From Panulirus ornatus (lineage: Eukaryota > Arthropoda > Malacostraca > Decapoda > Palinuridae): a stretch of 64,000 nucleotides of DNA. Under the pieces are notes generated by a model. That model did not search any database. It was not told where the DNA came from and saw nothing but the letters and a program-made list of their open reading frames with translations. Position numbers and translations under genes: made by a program. Below are positions 1 through 12,807 of this stretch, one piece after another; position 1 is the first letter of the stretch, and each line of letters opens with the position of its first letter. The stretch is taken from contig NC_092239.1 in NCBI RefSeq assembly GCF_036320965.1, positions 1,446,820 through 1,510,819 of the forward strand, written 5' to 3'.

Positions 1-771
1 AGCTGTCACCATCAAAAAGGTAGTTTTGTCAAATACTCGTTAACTATCGATACAGATTGGTTCATAGTAATGCTTAACCGTTTCTAAAACAGTTTGTCGT
101 GTTCGTTATCGATATGTTTATTGAAGACCGAGTGTTTATTATTGTTTAATGCTGTTTTATCTGGAACTAAAAGCACAAGGCAATAAATTTTAACAATTCC
201 TGGCTCGTCACGGCCGCGTAAAGCCGTAATTTTCCTACTTAATATAATATTCTCGTCTATATCGTCCACATTATGCTGTAACCTCTCCCATAAAATGCTA
301 TAATCTTTCCCATTTGCTCCACACCTTACCTCGCTTCCGCCCATGATCCCACTCTTTCCTCGACCAGTCGGAGCATTAGGCTCTTACATGGCTCTTTCCC
401 CCCTCAGGTAGAGCATACGAATCTCGTCTGGCGCCTCTGTCAGCATGCCGAAGCATACGAGCCATATTTTGCTCCTCCTCCACACTACCGACGCATCATA
501 CCAGAGCCTCTACACCTCACCTCGCCAATGGAAGCATGTATGCCCATTTTAGCTCTCCGGTCGCCCAGCTGGAGCATATGGAGTCCATCTGTCACTTCCC
601 CGGCTCAGTTGGAGGACATGGTCCCCATCTGCCAATTTGGGAATGCATTTTTCCCCGACCACAGCAGAGGGAGCAGCGCTGGGTGGGGTGAGGGCAGAGT
701 GCCTGGCTGTCTGATCTGTTTACTGACCCTCTGTCTCTTGTCGCGTCCTCTATCGGTTTATCAATATATTC

Positions 772-778
<7 letters not shown>
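1..778. other. Intergenic sequence, nothing recognised
   Basis: Mixed-composition sequence with no recognisable exon, RNA gene or tandem array. The short reading frames here resemble no protein family I know. Confidence 0.5.

Positions 779-847
<69 letters not shown>
779..847. repeat. (AT)n microsatellite
   Basis: About 34 uninterrupted AT units, preceded by a short CT-rich stretch. Read as protein it gives Ile-Tyr repeats, so the overlapping reading frame is not a gene. Confidence 0.98.
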
Positions 848-849
<2 letters not shown>

Positions 850-2078
850 AAATCAGATTGGAAGATTGCCCGCATTTCAACTGGACAAAGTATCAAGGTA
901 TCACAAACACCCACAGACGGTTCGGCGAGACTGTTTCAGCTAGGCAACATACTACGTTCTCTGGTCATGAACCAAGATGGATAGAAAATAGTAAATCTTC
1001 AACAGACGTTCATGGCACGTTCAGCTGTCAGGATCAAATATTTAAGCAACACCAGTGTGTCCAGGTCCTCTCTATATCTTCTATAGTCTTTTTTGGATAT
1101 CATCTGTCTTCTTTGACTGCGTGGTTGGTCACATCATTTATGAATATACTTGTTATTTGGTCCAGCTGCAAACTGTTTGGAAAATATCATACATTAACTT
1201 CCATTAAGCCAGACCAGGAAAACACAGAGGCAAACTGTTGTTGTTGTTGTTATAAATTATAAAGTCAACTGTACAGAGCACCACAGGCAAAGCGCTACAC
1301 AAATGTTCCTTTACTTGAGTCTATTTATTTTTCAGTTTGCCAAGACATTTGCATAAACCCTGCGACTCAGCTCAAAATACATTTAGGTAAAGTTTAGAAA
1401 TCCCTGGATCCTGTGGGAGAGTCCAAATTCTATGAATATAAAATGAACGAGATTATTTAACACTTAAGAGTAGAAGTAATATCTAGGTAGGTATGCATCA
1501 GGGACAGTACAGGAGTTTGTAAGTGTGTGTGTATGTGTGTGTGCGTGTGTGTTTTCCAGCTTCACATGCCTTAACTGCACATCTCGGCACCATGGAAGGG
1601 CATCAGACACTGAAACACCCACATAAACCTGGACGTCCAGGTCACATGATCAAAGGTACCTTCCTCAGATCACGGTGTCACACACCTCAACACAGTCTAG
1701 TTTGCTTCTCTTGTTCCCGTTAAAGTTTCTTTTTTTCTATATCTTGTTATGTGTTGTTTTATCATGTATGTCATCAGATAGTCTTTGCTTCATTCTTCCT
1801 TCCCGATTCTTTTCTTTACGTTTTCTTTCATCTTCTCCCGGCGAGGAGGTGCCTTCTCTCCACTCCGCTGGCCCTACAGACGCAGGTGTGTAAGGAACAC
1901 TTCATTAACCTTTAATCAGCCACGACACCCACACCTGGAACTCCAGCCGCGATGGCCTTGATGGTGCCGATCCTCCTCCACCCTAGCTGGCCAGCAAGGG
2001 TCACCGCAGCTCTCACAGCAACAGGAAGGTTTTGGTCTTAGATCATCGACGATAGAGGCGAATCTTGACCTCCCAGTG
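848..2078. other. Intergenic sequence
   Basis: No recognisable gene. A 134-codon frame begins just after the AT array (858-1262) but shows no known domain, signal peptide or family resemblance, so it is not called. It holds a GT-rich imperfect tract at about 1519-1551 and a short TTG run near 1235. Confidence 0.5.
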
Positions 2079-2291
2079 ACACAGCTGCTGCAGCAGTAGT
2101 AGAGCAGTTACTATTGCAGTAAGGCAGCTGCTGCAGTACTAAGGCAGCTACGACTTCCAAAAAAAGTTGGTGTAGTGAAGCAGCTGCTGCTGTAATGGGT
2201 AGGTACTGCTATGGGGCACCAACTGCTGAAGCAGGATGGTTGCTGCACCGGGGCAGCTGCTGCAGTGAGGCATCTGCTGCACCGGGGCAGC
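2079..2291. repeat. Degenerate CTG/CAG-rich repeat
   Basis: The motif CAGCTGCTGCAG recurs imperfectly with AGGCAGCTGCTGCAGT-like units separated by diverged spacers. This looks like an old trinucleotide or minisatellite array. No coding potential is recognised. Confidence 0.7.
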
Positions 2292-3419
2292 TGATTTCAG
2301 TCTGCTTCCACGCCTGGACACTCTTACATGAAGTCTCAACATGTGTTTAATGTTATGGCATAGTTGCGTGACATGACACTGATGCGTGACAACATTTGTA
2401 CAGTCAACATTCAACCTGTACAGACGCTCGACTCATGTCTTCCCATATGTGTAAAGTGAGAATTAATATATCGTTAATAAGTATGGCTTACATGTGTGAT
2501 AGATATCAGTAAAGTGCTTCATTCTATCACTAGAATATTGGTGTGAATCTCGGAAGATTATTGCGATATTTGAATTCACTTCGACTTATCATTAAGGCAC
2601 GGACATAGATATGTCATCCACGAAAATAAAAGTAATTCAAAATGTCCAGTGCTGTAATGTATAGCTCATGACGCAACATGTTTTCATCACAAACATCTAT
2701 CAACGTTTCTACGTTGCGTTCTGTCTACAAACGAAACTACTATCCTGTCTAACACCCGTCAAAGTCCGGAGGATGAAATTAAGTAATAGTTTCAAACTAC
2801 GATTCGCTACGTACGTTATCGTCCTCACAGTTTTGAGCCTTATGAAGGGACCATTACCCGAGGCAGCAGCACTCGCCCTACAGACGGCCCGTTACTGCCA
2901 TAAAGATGATTAGATATTGGCAAGATTAATGGGCGGCTGGAGGCGCGTCACACAATGAACGCTCCCTCCCATTAACAGAGGCGTCCCATTAGGAGCTCAT
3001 ATCCCCGTCTGACTGTTGTGATAGTATCCCAACGGCTGACTGTCCCAGCAAACACTGTTGCCCTGGCTGAGGACAGGAGGGTGTCGAGGGTGAGCTGGTG
3101 TTGTGCTCGAGGTGATAACTGGGTGTAGAAGAAGCAGTAGTGATGGTGCAATGACTGGGTGTAAGGGGTATGACGTAGCAGAGGCATAGGTCTGAGTATA
3201 GATGACTATAGAGGCAAGTGTGTGGGTGTAGATAACCATACAGATGGTTTAGTGTAGGAGGAACAGTGCTGAGGGTGTAGATGATACACAAAGGAGGCGT
3301 AGGGGAGCAGAGGCGAGTGTAGATGAACTTATGCAAGTGGTCTGGAGCCGCCGATGGAGAAGCGAGGGTGGAGGTTTAGGTGTAAAAGATCAGCGATGTA
3401 AAGCAATGAATGAAGTAGT

Positions 3420-3600
3420 AAAGAAGAGGGAACGTAGCTTGAGGGAGTGTGGTGCGGGGGAGTGTATGGTGATGGAGTGTGGTGCAAGGGATTGTGATGC
3501 GAGAGAGTATACTTTGAGGGACTATAGCGTGAGAGAATGGAGTATCAGGGAGTGAGGAGTCTGGGACTGTGATTCAAGGGGGTGTAGTGTGGAGTAGAAT
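3420..3600. repeat. Degenerate GAGGGAGTGTGGTG-type repeat
   Basis: Purine- and GT-rich sequence in which GAGTGTGGTGC/GAGAGAGTAT-like words return every 15 to 25 bases with much divergence. The plus-strand frame across it is low-complexity (Arg, Glu, Cys) and not convincing as protein. Confidence 0.55.
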
Positions 3601-4233
3601 GCCTGTTTATAAATGAGGAGAAGGGAAAACTAATTTTAAGATAGCTCAGTAAATATCTCGACTGTCTTACCAAAAGAAAATCACTTGAAAGTTTGATACG
3701 ATTCACAATGTGCATCATAACATGAAATACTTTAGAAAACAGGATATTGTTCCCTACTTATAGTGCGGTTGATGGTGTCTCCAACAGTTATAGTCCCCTC
3801 GATTCCCGTGACTGGGGCGTCCACTCTACGTTCTAGCTAACTGGTGTGTTGCTGACCAGAAGAAAGGTTTATAGGTTTGCATAACCATCCTCAGACTCCC
3901 TAGTTCTGTGGCTGATGCGACGGTGAGAGAGAGAGAGAGAGAGAGACTGCTGGAGGGGAGGGCAGAAGACGTAGGCCTGGTGGAGCCACTATTAATTTCC
4001 TGAGTGGTGCAGGAGACGCGATAGTCGTGATTTTGTGATCAGAGCGACGAGATGCTGGTGATAGAGGGGGAAGGGAGAGGAGAGGAGGGAGGGAGGGTGT
4101 TGTATGGGAGTAACGGAGGAAGGGAAAAGGGGGAGAGAGTGAGGAAATGTAGGGAAGGGGAAGGTACATTATGTTAGGACCTTATGTAGGGGAAAGTGTG
4201 GAAAAAAAGTGTTCTGAGTTGGGGGTGTGGTTG

Positions 4234-4390
4234 GCTGGGGAAGTACACAGCAGGGAGACACACTGGCTGGGGAGGTTTGGTTTGCTGGCGAAGTATCTAA
4301 CGGGGAGACACACAAGCTGGGGAAGCATCGTTTGCTGGGGTATCACGAAGCGGGGAGACACGTATGCTGGGGAGGCAAGGCGCAGAATGT
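4234..4390. repeat. 50-bp minisatellite, about 2.6 copies
   Basis: Units start with GCTGGGGA at 4234 (short first unit), 4266, 4316 and 4366. The two full units are each exactly 50 bp and share the core CGGGGAGACAC near their 3' end. Confidence 0.8.
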
Positions 4391-5415
4391 GTACTAACGT
4401 GGGGGAGCTCGTGCGTGGGAGACATAGCCGACACAACATCGGGGTGAAGGACAGTATGGGCAATGAAGACATTATGAGGAAAAGACACAACATGAGGAGG
4501 AAACACATGGAAGCTGACGGAGGAGACGAGATTACGCGGGAGACACATGGTGGAAAAGATCAATCAAAGGCTACGAGGCAGGAGAAAAAACTTCAAGACT
4601 GAGGGCAACACATGGACCACACTGCGTAGCGCGGGGACGGCGTTTATACAAGACGTAGAGCCACAGCTCGGGGGGCAGAGTGAATGTACTGCGTCGTTGA
4701 GGCAGTGTTGGAATCAGGCGTAGACACACAACGTAGGGAGGAGAGTGAATATATCGTGTGACCTTGAGGGATAGTTCTGAACCCAGGCGTAAACACGTAC
4801 TACGCTGGGAGGAGAGGAAATACTGTGGCGAGACTGTGAAGTGGACGGGTGAGGTCATCCCGCGGGCAGGCATCGGACGGGAGGTGCTGCCGTTCAATAC
4901 TCTGATGAACGAACAAATATGTGAGGCCGCTACACCACCCTACACACTCCAGGGAAGCTGCTGCCCCACCATGAGTCATGTGTGAACTGTGGAGGTCTGG
5001 TGTGTGGAGAGTCTGGTATGTGGAGGCCTTAGTCTGACACCAGTACACACTACCATTGTGGTTTGTGCTGGTCTGTCTGTTCATCACGCTGAATAATGTT
5101 TAAACTGTGAAAGTTAATTCGAAAATATTTTGTGTAGTTAAATTTTTTTTCTGAACTGAAGCATTGTACATCTGGATAGAAACAGTTGATCAGGATACAT
5201 GTGTTAGATATACCACACAGCCCAGGCATGTTCACCACCACTCACTGTTAAAGCGACACTTTACGAGTCACTTCCTCCTTATCCTACTCTCGAGCTCCAA
5301 CTGCCCCCAGCCCACTCCTTGTCTTCCTATAATTCCTGTTCCTGTCTTTCCCACTCTAAAGTTTCTGCTCCTACTTCCTTCCCGCTCCGGAGTTGCTGCT
5401 CCTTACCACAACTAT

Positions 5416-5417
<2 letters not shown>

Positions 5418-5487
<70 letters not shown>
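5418..5487. repeat. (TC)n microsatellite
   Basis: Uninterrupted CT units over about 70 bp inside a wider pyrimidine-rich stretch (about 5270-5640). Ser-Leu or Arg-Glu frames across it are artefacts. Confidence 0.98.
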
Positions 5488-5492
<5 letters not shown>

Positions 5493-6073
5493 TGCTTCCC
5501 TTTTTAACTCTAGAGCTCCTCCTCCCACCTCCCCTTCCAATAACTTTAGAATTGCTTCTTCTTTCCTTCCCATTTTGTAGCTCCCATTCCATCCCATCGT
5601 ACTCTGTATAGTTTCCACCCCTTCCCCTCCCACTTTAGATTTGCTACTCCTCCTGTCACTGTTGAAGACAATATTGGCACCAATAATCTATACACATATT
5701 TCGATGTCTCTTTATGTTGCTATAAAAGTCGCTTGCTTCTATCCATGACCATAACATACGAACCAAAGTCACATTAATTTACTTTTTGCACAGAGCAATT
5801 AGTTTACCAGATCCATTTTCGCTTGTTGAGAGAAAGTCATTATAAATTTAGGCGATTGTTAGAGAGGAAGGGTGTGGTGCCCCTCACACTCCTATACACA
5901 CCATTGGCATCTGGTGCCTCCCACACGCTGCTACACGCCATTGCCTGGTGGTGCCTCTCACACGTTGAGGAACCCTACTGGCTGATGATGCCACCCTCGC
6001 GTTACTGAACCCCATTAGCTGGTTACTCCACAGCCACAACTTTATATCTGGTCTTTTATGAATACTACTGCTA

Positions 6074-6311
6074 TGATATCCCTGGGGATAGGGGAGAAGG
6101 AATACTTCCCACGTATTCCCTGCATGTCGTAAATGGAGACTAAAAGGGGAGGGAGCGTGGGGCTGGAAATCCTCCCCTCTCGTTTTTTTAATTTTCCAAA
6201 AGAGGGAACAGAGAAGGGGGCCAAGGGAGGATTTTCCCCTCTTAGGCTCAGTCCCCTGTTCTTAACGCTATCTAGCTAACGCAGGAAATGGCGAATTTGT
6301 ATGAAAAAAAA
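6074..6311 (+). mobile_element. SINE-like dispersed element, copy 1
   Basis: About 240 bp ending in an A-rich tail (6303-6311). A block at 6109-6150 containing CCCACGTATTCCCTGC matches a second, diverged copy at 59085-59252 in the same order. The 3' part (about 6266-6302, CGCTATCTAGCTAACGCAGG) resembles the 3' tail of the LINE copies in this window, which would fit a SINE mobilised by that LINE. No A/B boxes are evident. From memory this family is abundant in decapod genomes; I cannot name it. Confidence 0.75.
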
Positions 6312-6317
6312 GTTATA

Positions 6318-7885
6318 GATTAAGAGATGGTGACAATGAGGTCACTAATACAATGGCCCGTTCTTCACTACTACAGTGTCCTGTAGGTCTTTGCAGCAGT
6401 GTAATCCCAGTCACTGCTCCATTGCTCTGGCATCCACTGGGGCAAGTGACCTTCCGATCATCTCCATGGTCTCCCGCAGGTTACTGCCGCAGGCCCTCCT
6501 CACACCACAGTGGTCACATCCAGTATGCCCCCCGTGTTTTGACCAGCGCCAGACTGTCCTCCTACCAGCAGCCACGCTCACCCGCTATCATCGCTGATTG
6601 GTTGTTGTTTCAGCATAATCTTGCAACAGGTGGACGTGAGATGACTCCTAAATCATCCTGTGGGGAGACGCTCCCTGTCTGGCCTTTCTCTTCTTTCCCA
6701 GTCTATCACCAACGTGTGTTACTACTGTTGCAGACTGACCCTCACCTTAAAGCCATCTGTTACATACGTTGTTTCTTCCTCGGTGTTTCTGGTTTGTTGC
6801 TTTGCGTTTCCTTTTGTTCTGAACCTTGAAGAAGCTGGGAACATGACCATTGTTTTCAGCGTTTCCGTTTCCATGGACGTGAGGTAAAGTCGTGCATTTT
6901 TTCCCCCATTTTTGTCGTGTGATCATTGGACGAATCAAATATTTTAGGAGGAAAGAGTCTGTCTGTCTATCTGTCTATCTCCGGAGCAGGACCCTTCCAC
7001 ACTTGCGTAGGGTGTGGGGGAGCTTGAACTATACCGCAGGCCTGTATTCTCTGACTCGTACAATGATAAACAGACGTTCCTGTATTTCTGTCATTTTTGT
7101 ATTTGTAGAGATCATGATGTCTGTATGTCCTCGATGGAACAATGTTGGTCTGTGCTGTGTCCCTCTGTCCGCATGTGCGAGAGGCTCATGTGTGTGTTTG
7201 TGTGGGTGACGCAGAGGTACACGTGTCCGTGATTGGGCCACGTTCGTTGTGGGGTTGATGATGTCTGTGCCTACTATATGTGGCATACGTCTATAATGAT
7301 ACTATGTCTGTATCTGTGAAAAAGTCATGCATGTCTAAAAGAAGATACTGTGTGTGTCTGTGAAAGGGTTTTCTGTGCGTCTACAATATATTTCCATGTC
7401 TTTAGTTTTATCATTCATCAGAGACTTGCATTGGAGCCTCAGTCATTGCCAGAATGTCCCCCCTTCTACCATTCCTCACCCATAATTCAATAAGGAAAAC
7501 GCTGATAATGGCAAGTGTATGAAAACAGTCAACACATCATGAGACAGCAAGGGTCCCAAGAATTGTCATGAATGATAATGAAAATAATCATGTTAACATA
7601 GTGCGACGTCTAGTTGTTAGTGTCCCGGGTAAAAGGGAACTTCAAGTGTGCTATAAACGGATAAACTGACAAGCTAATTTCCAGAAAAAAATATTTCCTC
7701 TCCTGGGGGAACTCCTCAAAAAGTTATCCTCCCCTGATCTCCAGAGAATTAAGACCCCCGTGCGTGAGAGTCGAACATACTGGGTTAGAATTATCTTCAC
7801 CCCATAACACAAATCCTCTGTACGAACAGCACCCCAGCACTGCGTTAAGGGAAGGAACCATAGGCGGCGACTGCCGGCCTCACCC
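6318..7885. other. Intergenic sequence
   Basis: No recognisable gene. Frames of about 100 to 160 codons at 6353-6829 and 6892-7209 show no domain and have no support. Short tetranucleotide-like TGTCTATC words occur near 6959-6980. Confidence 0.5.
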
Positions 7886-8110
7886 CAGCCAACCACACCC
7901 CAGCCACCAACTTCCCAGCCATCCACATCCAAACCATCCACATCCCAACCAACTACACCACAGCCATCCACATCCCATCTACCCTCTCCCCAGCCATCCA
8001 CATCCCAACCAACTAAACCCCAGTCATCCACACCCCAGCCAGCCACATCCCGACCAACTACACCCCTGCCAGCCGCACCCCAGCCAGCCACACCCCAGCC
8101 AGCCACACAA
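7886..8110. repeat. 15-bp minisatellite, 15 copies
   Basis: Fifteen back-to-back units of consensus CAGCCANCCACAYCC fill the interval exactly. Some units are diverged (for example CATCTACCCTCTCCC). Because 15 is a multiple of 3 and the units lack stops, frames on both strands stay open and give pseudo-proteins rich in Pro, His and Ser, or Gly, Val and Trp on the other strand. Confidence 0.93.
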
Positions 8111-8198
8111 TAACAATAATGCCTCACGTGATTATGTCTTAACAGCTGAGAACAATGTGTCGTTAGGCGGCCATACCAAGACGTTGATGAGGCGGCCG

Positions 8199-8290
8199 TG
8201 GGGGTGGGGTGGGGTGGGGTGGGGTGGGGTGGGTTTAGTTTGTGAGGGAGGGTGGGTGGGGGAGGTGGGTGATGGGGAGGGGAGAAGATG
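8199..8290. repeat. (GGGGT)n tract and G-rich flank
   Basis: Six or so perfect GGGGT units at about 8200-8232, followed by GGGAGG-rich sequence to about 8290. On the plus strand this could form G-quadruplexes. Confidence 0.9.
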
Positions 8291-8632
8291 GGGAGGGTGT
8301 GGGAATGGATGAAGAAGATCTGTGGAAGTATTTGCGATGATTCACTTTCAGCAAGGCTGAGTGAACGTCTGTCTGCGAGAAGGCCTCTGTGGGTGTCTTT
8401 GATCGTGGATCTCACTACGTCTGGGAAAAGGTCTCACAAAACATGAGAAGAAAACTGTGATAACGTCTGAGAAAGCGCTTGGGAAAAAGACCATCAGAGT
8501 ACGAGAGTATCAGTGAGAATGTCTCCTGAAAATTGTGTGCGAGTGTTTGTAGAGGTAGTTACGACAGGTATGAGAGAAGGTCGTGTTAGAAAACATGGTA
8601 AGATCTGTGTGTGTATGAGACTGTTTGCAAGG

Positions 8633-8634
<2 letters not shown>

Positions 8635-8701
<67 letters not shown>
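8635..8701. repeat. (AT)n microsatellite
   Basis: About 33 perfect AT units. No LINE tail is visible next to it. Confidence 0.98.
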
Positions 8702-8704
<3 letters not shown>

Positions 8705-11238
8705 GTGTCCATGAGAATGTCAAGTTCCATCTCTTGGATTGTCTGTACAACGTCTGTGATATAGTCTGCTGAGAGCCACTTGAGCCGCAGTCAAGAGATA
8801 GAAAGGGACACCAAAATGTCAACATTCCAGTCTTTTATTGGAGTTCGTGACGACTGGCCACTATATGTGTGCCATTTACTTGGAGAAGAAGTCTTGTGTT
8901 ATATAGTAATGATGTTGATAGAAATGTTTTCAAAGCAACTTGTGATATGCGCTTTATGTGTTCAACAAGCTGAAGTGTGTCAAACTAGTAACCTGTCCTA
9001 AAACTAAGTAAAAATACACATCAATACGATCGAAAACATAAAGACAAGTGATACGATCCAGATAAATGGGAAGAAGCTTCTAGATTCCCCGTTCAAACGA
9101 GTCGTTACGTCTTGATCCACCCACTGAATATCCCACACGCTGCTGTTTTCCCAGGAGGATCAAAGGTCGGTGATTGTTGTTGATGATGCTATATGAGAAT
9201 ACAAGTGCATGAAACCCCTCCAAACACGGAGGAAAGGGTCAGAAACAGGGAAGGGAGAGGGACAAACAGGAGAGCGAGAGGGATAGAGACGGGGAAGGAA
9301 AGGGCCGAAAAGAGGTGTGGGAAGGCGGCAAGTTTCTGGTTACAACATGTCAGCTTCAGAAGGAAACTTCAGGACTGTAAGATTCCCAGAAGATGCGAGT
9401 TTCCCAGGAAACAACAGCCAACACTTCCATAGTTCATGACGTCACGAGTCGCTGTTCTCCACCTCTTACAGCGTCGAGGTCTTAGTTCTTTTTTGTTTGA
9501 TTTTTTTGATTGAAGAAGGAACCTGGCATTCCTCTGGTTTATAGCATTCCAAAATTTGTACTTTGTAGGAATTTCCAAAATATCCATAACTCAAGATTCC
9601 AGAGATTATACATTCCAAGATTCCAGAGAATACACACATCATGATTCCGGAAATTCTACGGCTCAAAATGACAAGATTTTGGAATTCCAAAGACACGGCA
9701 ACATGGCTTCCCATGTGGCCAGGTTTCAATATTAATGTTTCTTATTCTTAAGAATCCATCTGTGGAAGCTATCTAGCAGCGCGACACTCACAGTAATACA
9801 TCAGCATTCATGAAATTGTTATATCTGTAATGGTACGGTGGATCACAACGCTACAACTTTAGCTATGCCTAATGGTAAATTGTCATAGATGAAAAAAAGT
9901 TGAAGATATAATTCCCCACGAGAATAGAACTCCCTCCCATACTGTAGACACACACACACACACCTCAGTAATGAGTTACCAGTTTTGTGACAGACGAAAG
10001 TTTGAGAAATATGTCCATAACTAAACGTGAGGGTGACATTACTCCCTAATACAGTATCATACTTGTCACTTTGACTTATAACTGTACTGGAAGTATTAAC
10101 GTAGCGAGGCTACACCTGCCAGGATTATGGGGGTCGTCACAGCCACCAGCACCATAGCTACAAACCAAGACAGTCACATCCTGCTAACCACCCTTGCTAT
10201 ACACACCCTGCAGTACATGGAAGCTTCACACTAACGGTGTTCCAGTCTTCCCGGCTACGCATGGCAGCTAAAGCTTGACAGTCCCGCGCCAAGGACGGAC
10301 TAGAATTAATGTACCTTGCAGTGGACTCTTTTATATGTAAATTTCTCTCTTTATACATTCGTAGTTTGATATGCGGAGGCCTGGCCCAGGGGGCAGGCTC
10401 CGCACACTCCCTAACAAGGTAAGCTGCGACGGGCAATGTGGACGAAAATATATAAAACGAAGTCTAGTTAGTCAAGAGACTTGTGTAAATAATGTTTGAG
10501 AGCAAATTTACTTTTCCTTACTGAATCTTTTGTGGGCGAGAATCTCATATTATAGCAGATGCGCGTTGGATGGCCAGCTAATCTTGCCGACAAACCCATG
10601 AACACGACACCTCCAGAAGAGAAACAATGTAGTTCCTGCTTTAGGAGACCTGCCCACTTTACGTGTTCAGACGTCCCTATTGTTACCATAAGTTAGTGAC
10701 TATATTCAACCTCGGGTTGCTGCCTCGCTGACACTGTCTGAGTAATTGATAAATTGTTTAATTGACCCATTAGACAGACATGTACAACCCATTGCTTGTT
10801 GCAGCATCAATAACATCATCACAGTCCTACTTCAACTTATAGTCCTGTAAAATGATTAACGCAGTTTCCTTGAAACACATACACCCTCTCTAGAATTTGA
10901 TCGTAAGGCATTGGAATTTGTTCAGCCAAAGCCATTCACTTATAAATCACAGCAGACATCTAGATACGTACAATCGGTAGGTCCAGTAGCCAGTCGTACA
11001 CCTACTCCACCTGGAGTGTGGTACACCTACCCCAAACCAGGGGTATGGTACACACCCTCCCAGTACTGCTCACCTAAGCAAACATCAACAAAATACCACC
11101 AGTCCCGCCTCACCACTTTGCCTTGACATTAGTCTGTGAATTATTCAAGACTTCCACACCCCAGACGTGGGAATTTCTATTCCCTTGGCTCAGGTGACTG
11201 TGGCCGCCGAGAGCTGGAATGGATATTGAATTGTGGGC

Positions 11239-11241
<3 letters not shown>
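8702..11241. other. Intergenic sequence
   Basis: No gene recognised in about 2.5 kb. A diverged 24-bp repeat (three units at 9592-9663, each carrying GATTCC) and a short CA run at 9950-9962 are the only structures seen. Confidence 0.5.
9592..9663. repeat. 24-bp minisatellite, 3 copies
   Basis: Three consecutive 24-bp units, the first two beginning CAAGATTCCAGAGA and the third more diverged. Related GGAATT/TTCC words continue on both sides (about 9540-9690). Confidence 0.65.
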
Positions 11242-11321
<80 letters not shown>

Positions 11322-11322
11322 C
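11242..11322. repeat. (GA)n microsatellite
   Basis: About 40 GA units with one GAAA interruption near 11293. Overlapping Arg-Glu or Ser-Leu frames are artefacts. Confidence 0.98.
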
Positions 11323-11786
11323 TGACTCTAGAGACCATGACAGATATAGTATATGAAGAGACTGCTGTCTCCCTGTTGTGTCATTTGGCACCGAGGAAAA
11401 ATATTAGGATATTGTGAAAAAGGCACATCCTGTCAAAACTTCATATATATATATATGTTATACACAGACTCAAAATAAGTATATATTCATCTGAACATTT
11501 CAGATTTAGAAATATCTAAGCTTGCTTTGTTTATAGTGTTACGACTCAACAAATCCAGTCCATGTAAAACAAGTTAAGCCCACAGCCTCCTATAATTACT
11601 TACAACCCATCTTGTAATCACTTATAACCCACAAAACATGGAGAAATAAGGTCGGTGCGGACGATGATTGTGGACGACGGAGAGCTAAGTGATGTTATCC
11701 TGGCTGCTGTATTAGGTTGCAGTGGCTGTTGTGCGCCTCTGCTATAGTTGCTGTGTTCTGCCGTAACGTAACTCTAGGTAGAGACT

Positions 11787-11938
11787 GTACAGGTGGCAAG
11801 GTAAGGTGTCTTGCGTGTCCAGCTGTACAGGTGGCAGGGTAAGGTGTCTTGAGTGTCCAGCTGTACAGGTGGCAAGGCAAGGCGTCTTGCGTGTCCAGCT
11901 GTTCAGGACGCAGGGTAAGGTGTGTTATGTGTCCAGCT
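11787..11938. repeat. 38-bp minisatellite, 4 copies
   Basis: Four consecutive 38-bp units, each starting GTACAGGTGGCA (last one GTTCAGGACGCA) and ending GTGTCCAGCT. The first three differ by only a few bases; the fourth is more diverged. Confidence 0.93.
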
Positions 11939-12031
11939 TGTGGTGCAGGAGACTGGTGTAGAGAGCGGCAGGAATGGTAGCGAGTGTACTCAGTACTGCA
12001 GGTGAGAGGAGAGGTTCTTGTACAGCACTAG

Positions 12032-12146
12032 GCAGGAGGGAAAACTGTTTAATCGCTGGCAGGAGGGAAGACTCCTGTAAATCTGTAGCGGGAGGGATGG
12101 CTAGTGTAAACTGCTAGCAGGAAGGTTGTTTCCTGTTCATTAAGGA
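12032..12146. repeat. Degenerate ~29-bp repeat, about 4 copies
   Basis: Units beginning GCAGGAGGG or GCGGGAGGG recur every 27 to 29 bases, with half-conserved CTGTAAA-like ends. Confidence 0.6.
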
Positions 12147-12249
12147 AGACTCAAGCAAACTTTTGAGATGGTGAGGGAGGTTAGGGCGAGTCTTGTTTAG
12201 CGTTAGGAGAGACTCCTTTAAGTCGATGGGTGTAAGGGAGGCTCACACA

Positions 12250-12771
12250 GACAGCAGCAAAGAGTGAGGGAGTACGATAAATCAAGGAGGAAAGCAGGAT
12301 ATGCTAGTCATCGAGAGCTGGGGACACAAAGGTTAAGAGGAAGGAGACGAGCAACAAGCTCTCGTAAAAAGAACATGAAAATATTCAGCATTGGACGCAA
12401 AAAGTATGAACAGGACGATACAAGGAAAGACACCTCAAGCAGACATATGTGGCCAGGTTGAGGACTAGTGCAGGAGGTGGGCGGGGTTGAGGTGTGTGTG
12501 TGCTGCCATCACCCACACAAGTCCTCAGTGGCATCCCCAGCAAACTTCTGCAGGGTTTAGTCCGGTCAGTTTTAAACTTTGATCCTCACAAATTACTGGC
12601 GGCAATCTGGTCAAGTATCAGACGATGAACGATGCGTCTGGTGGGGACGGTGATGACTTGGACTGTTACTATGGTTTGTGTAATTACTGTTTGTGTGGTG
12701 CGGGAGGAGAGCTCTACATTCGTGTTGACCCATCTCTCAGTCGTGCATGTACCCTGCCTATATTCCTAGGT

Positions 12772-12772
<1 letters not shown>
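12250..12772. other. Intergenic sequence
   Basis: No gene or repeat recognised. The 65-codon frame at 12264-12461 is basic and low-complexity, with no known domain. Confidence 0.5.

Positions 12773-12805
<33 letters not shown>
12773..12805. repeat. (CA)n microsatellite at SINE 3' end
   Basis: About 16 CA units. They directly follow the 3' end of the minus-strand tRNA-derived SINE, so they may be its tail. Confidence 0.95.

Positions 12806-12807
<2 letters not shown>

Noticed and set aside
6353..6829. 158-codon plus frame
   Set aside because: No recognisable family, no supporting splice or regulatory signal, mixed composition expected by chance.
7741..7830. GTTCGACTC B-box-like word on the minus strand
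   Set aside because: No convincing A box or cloverleaf.
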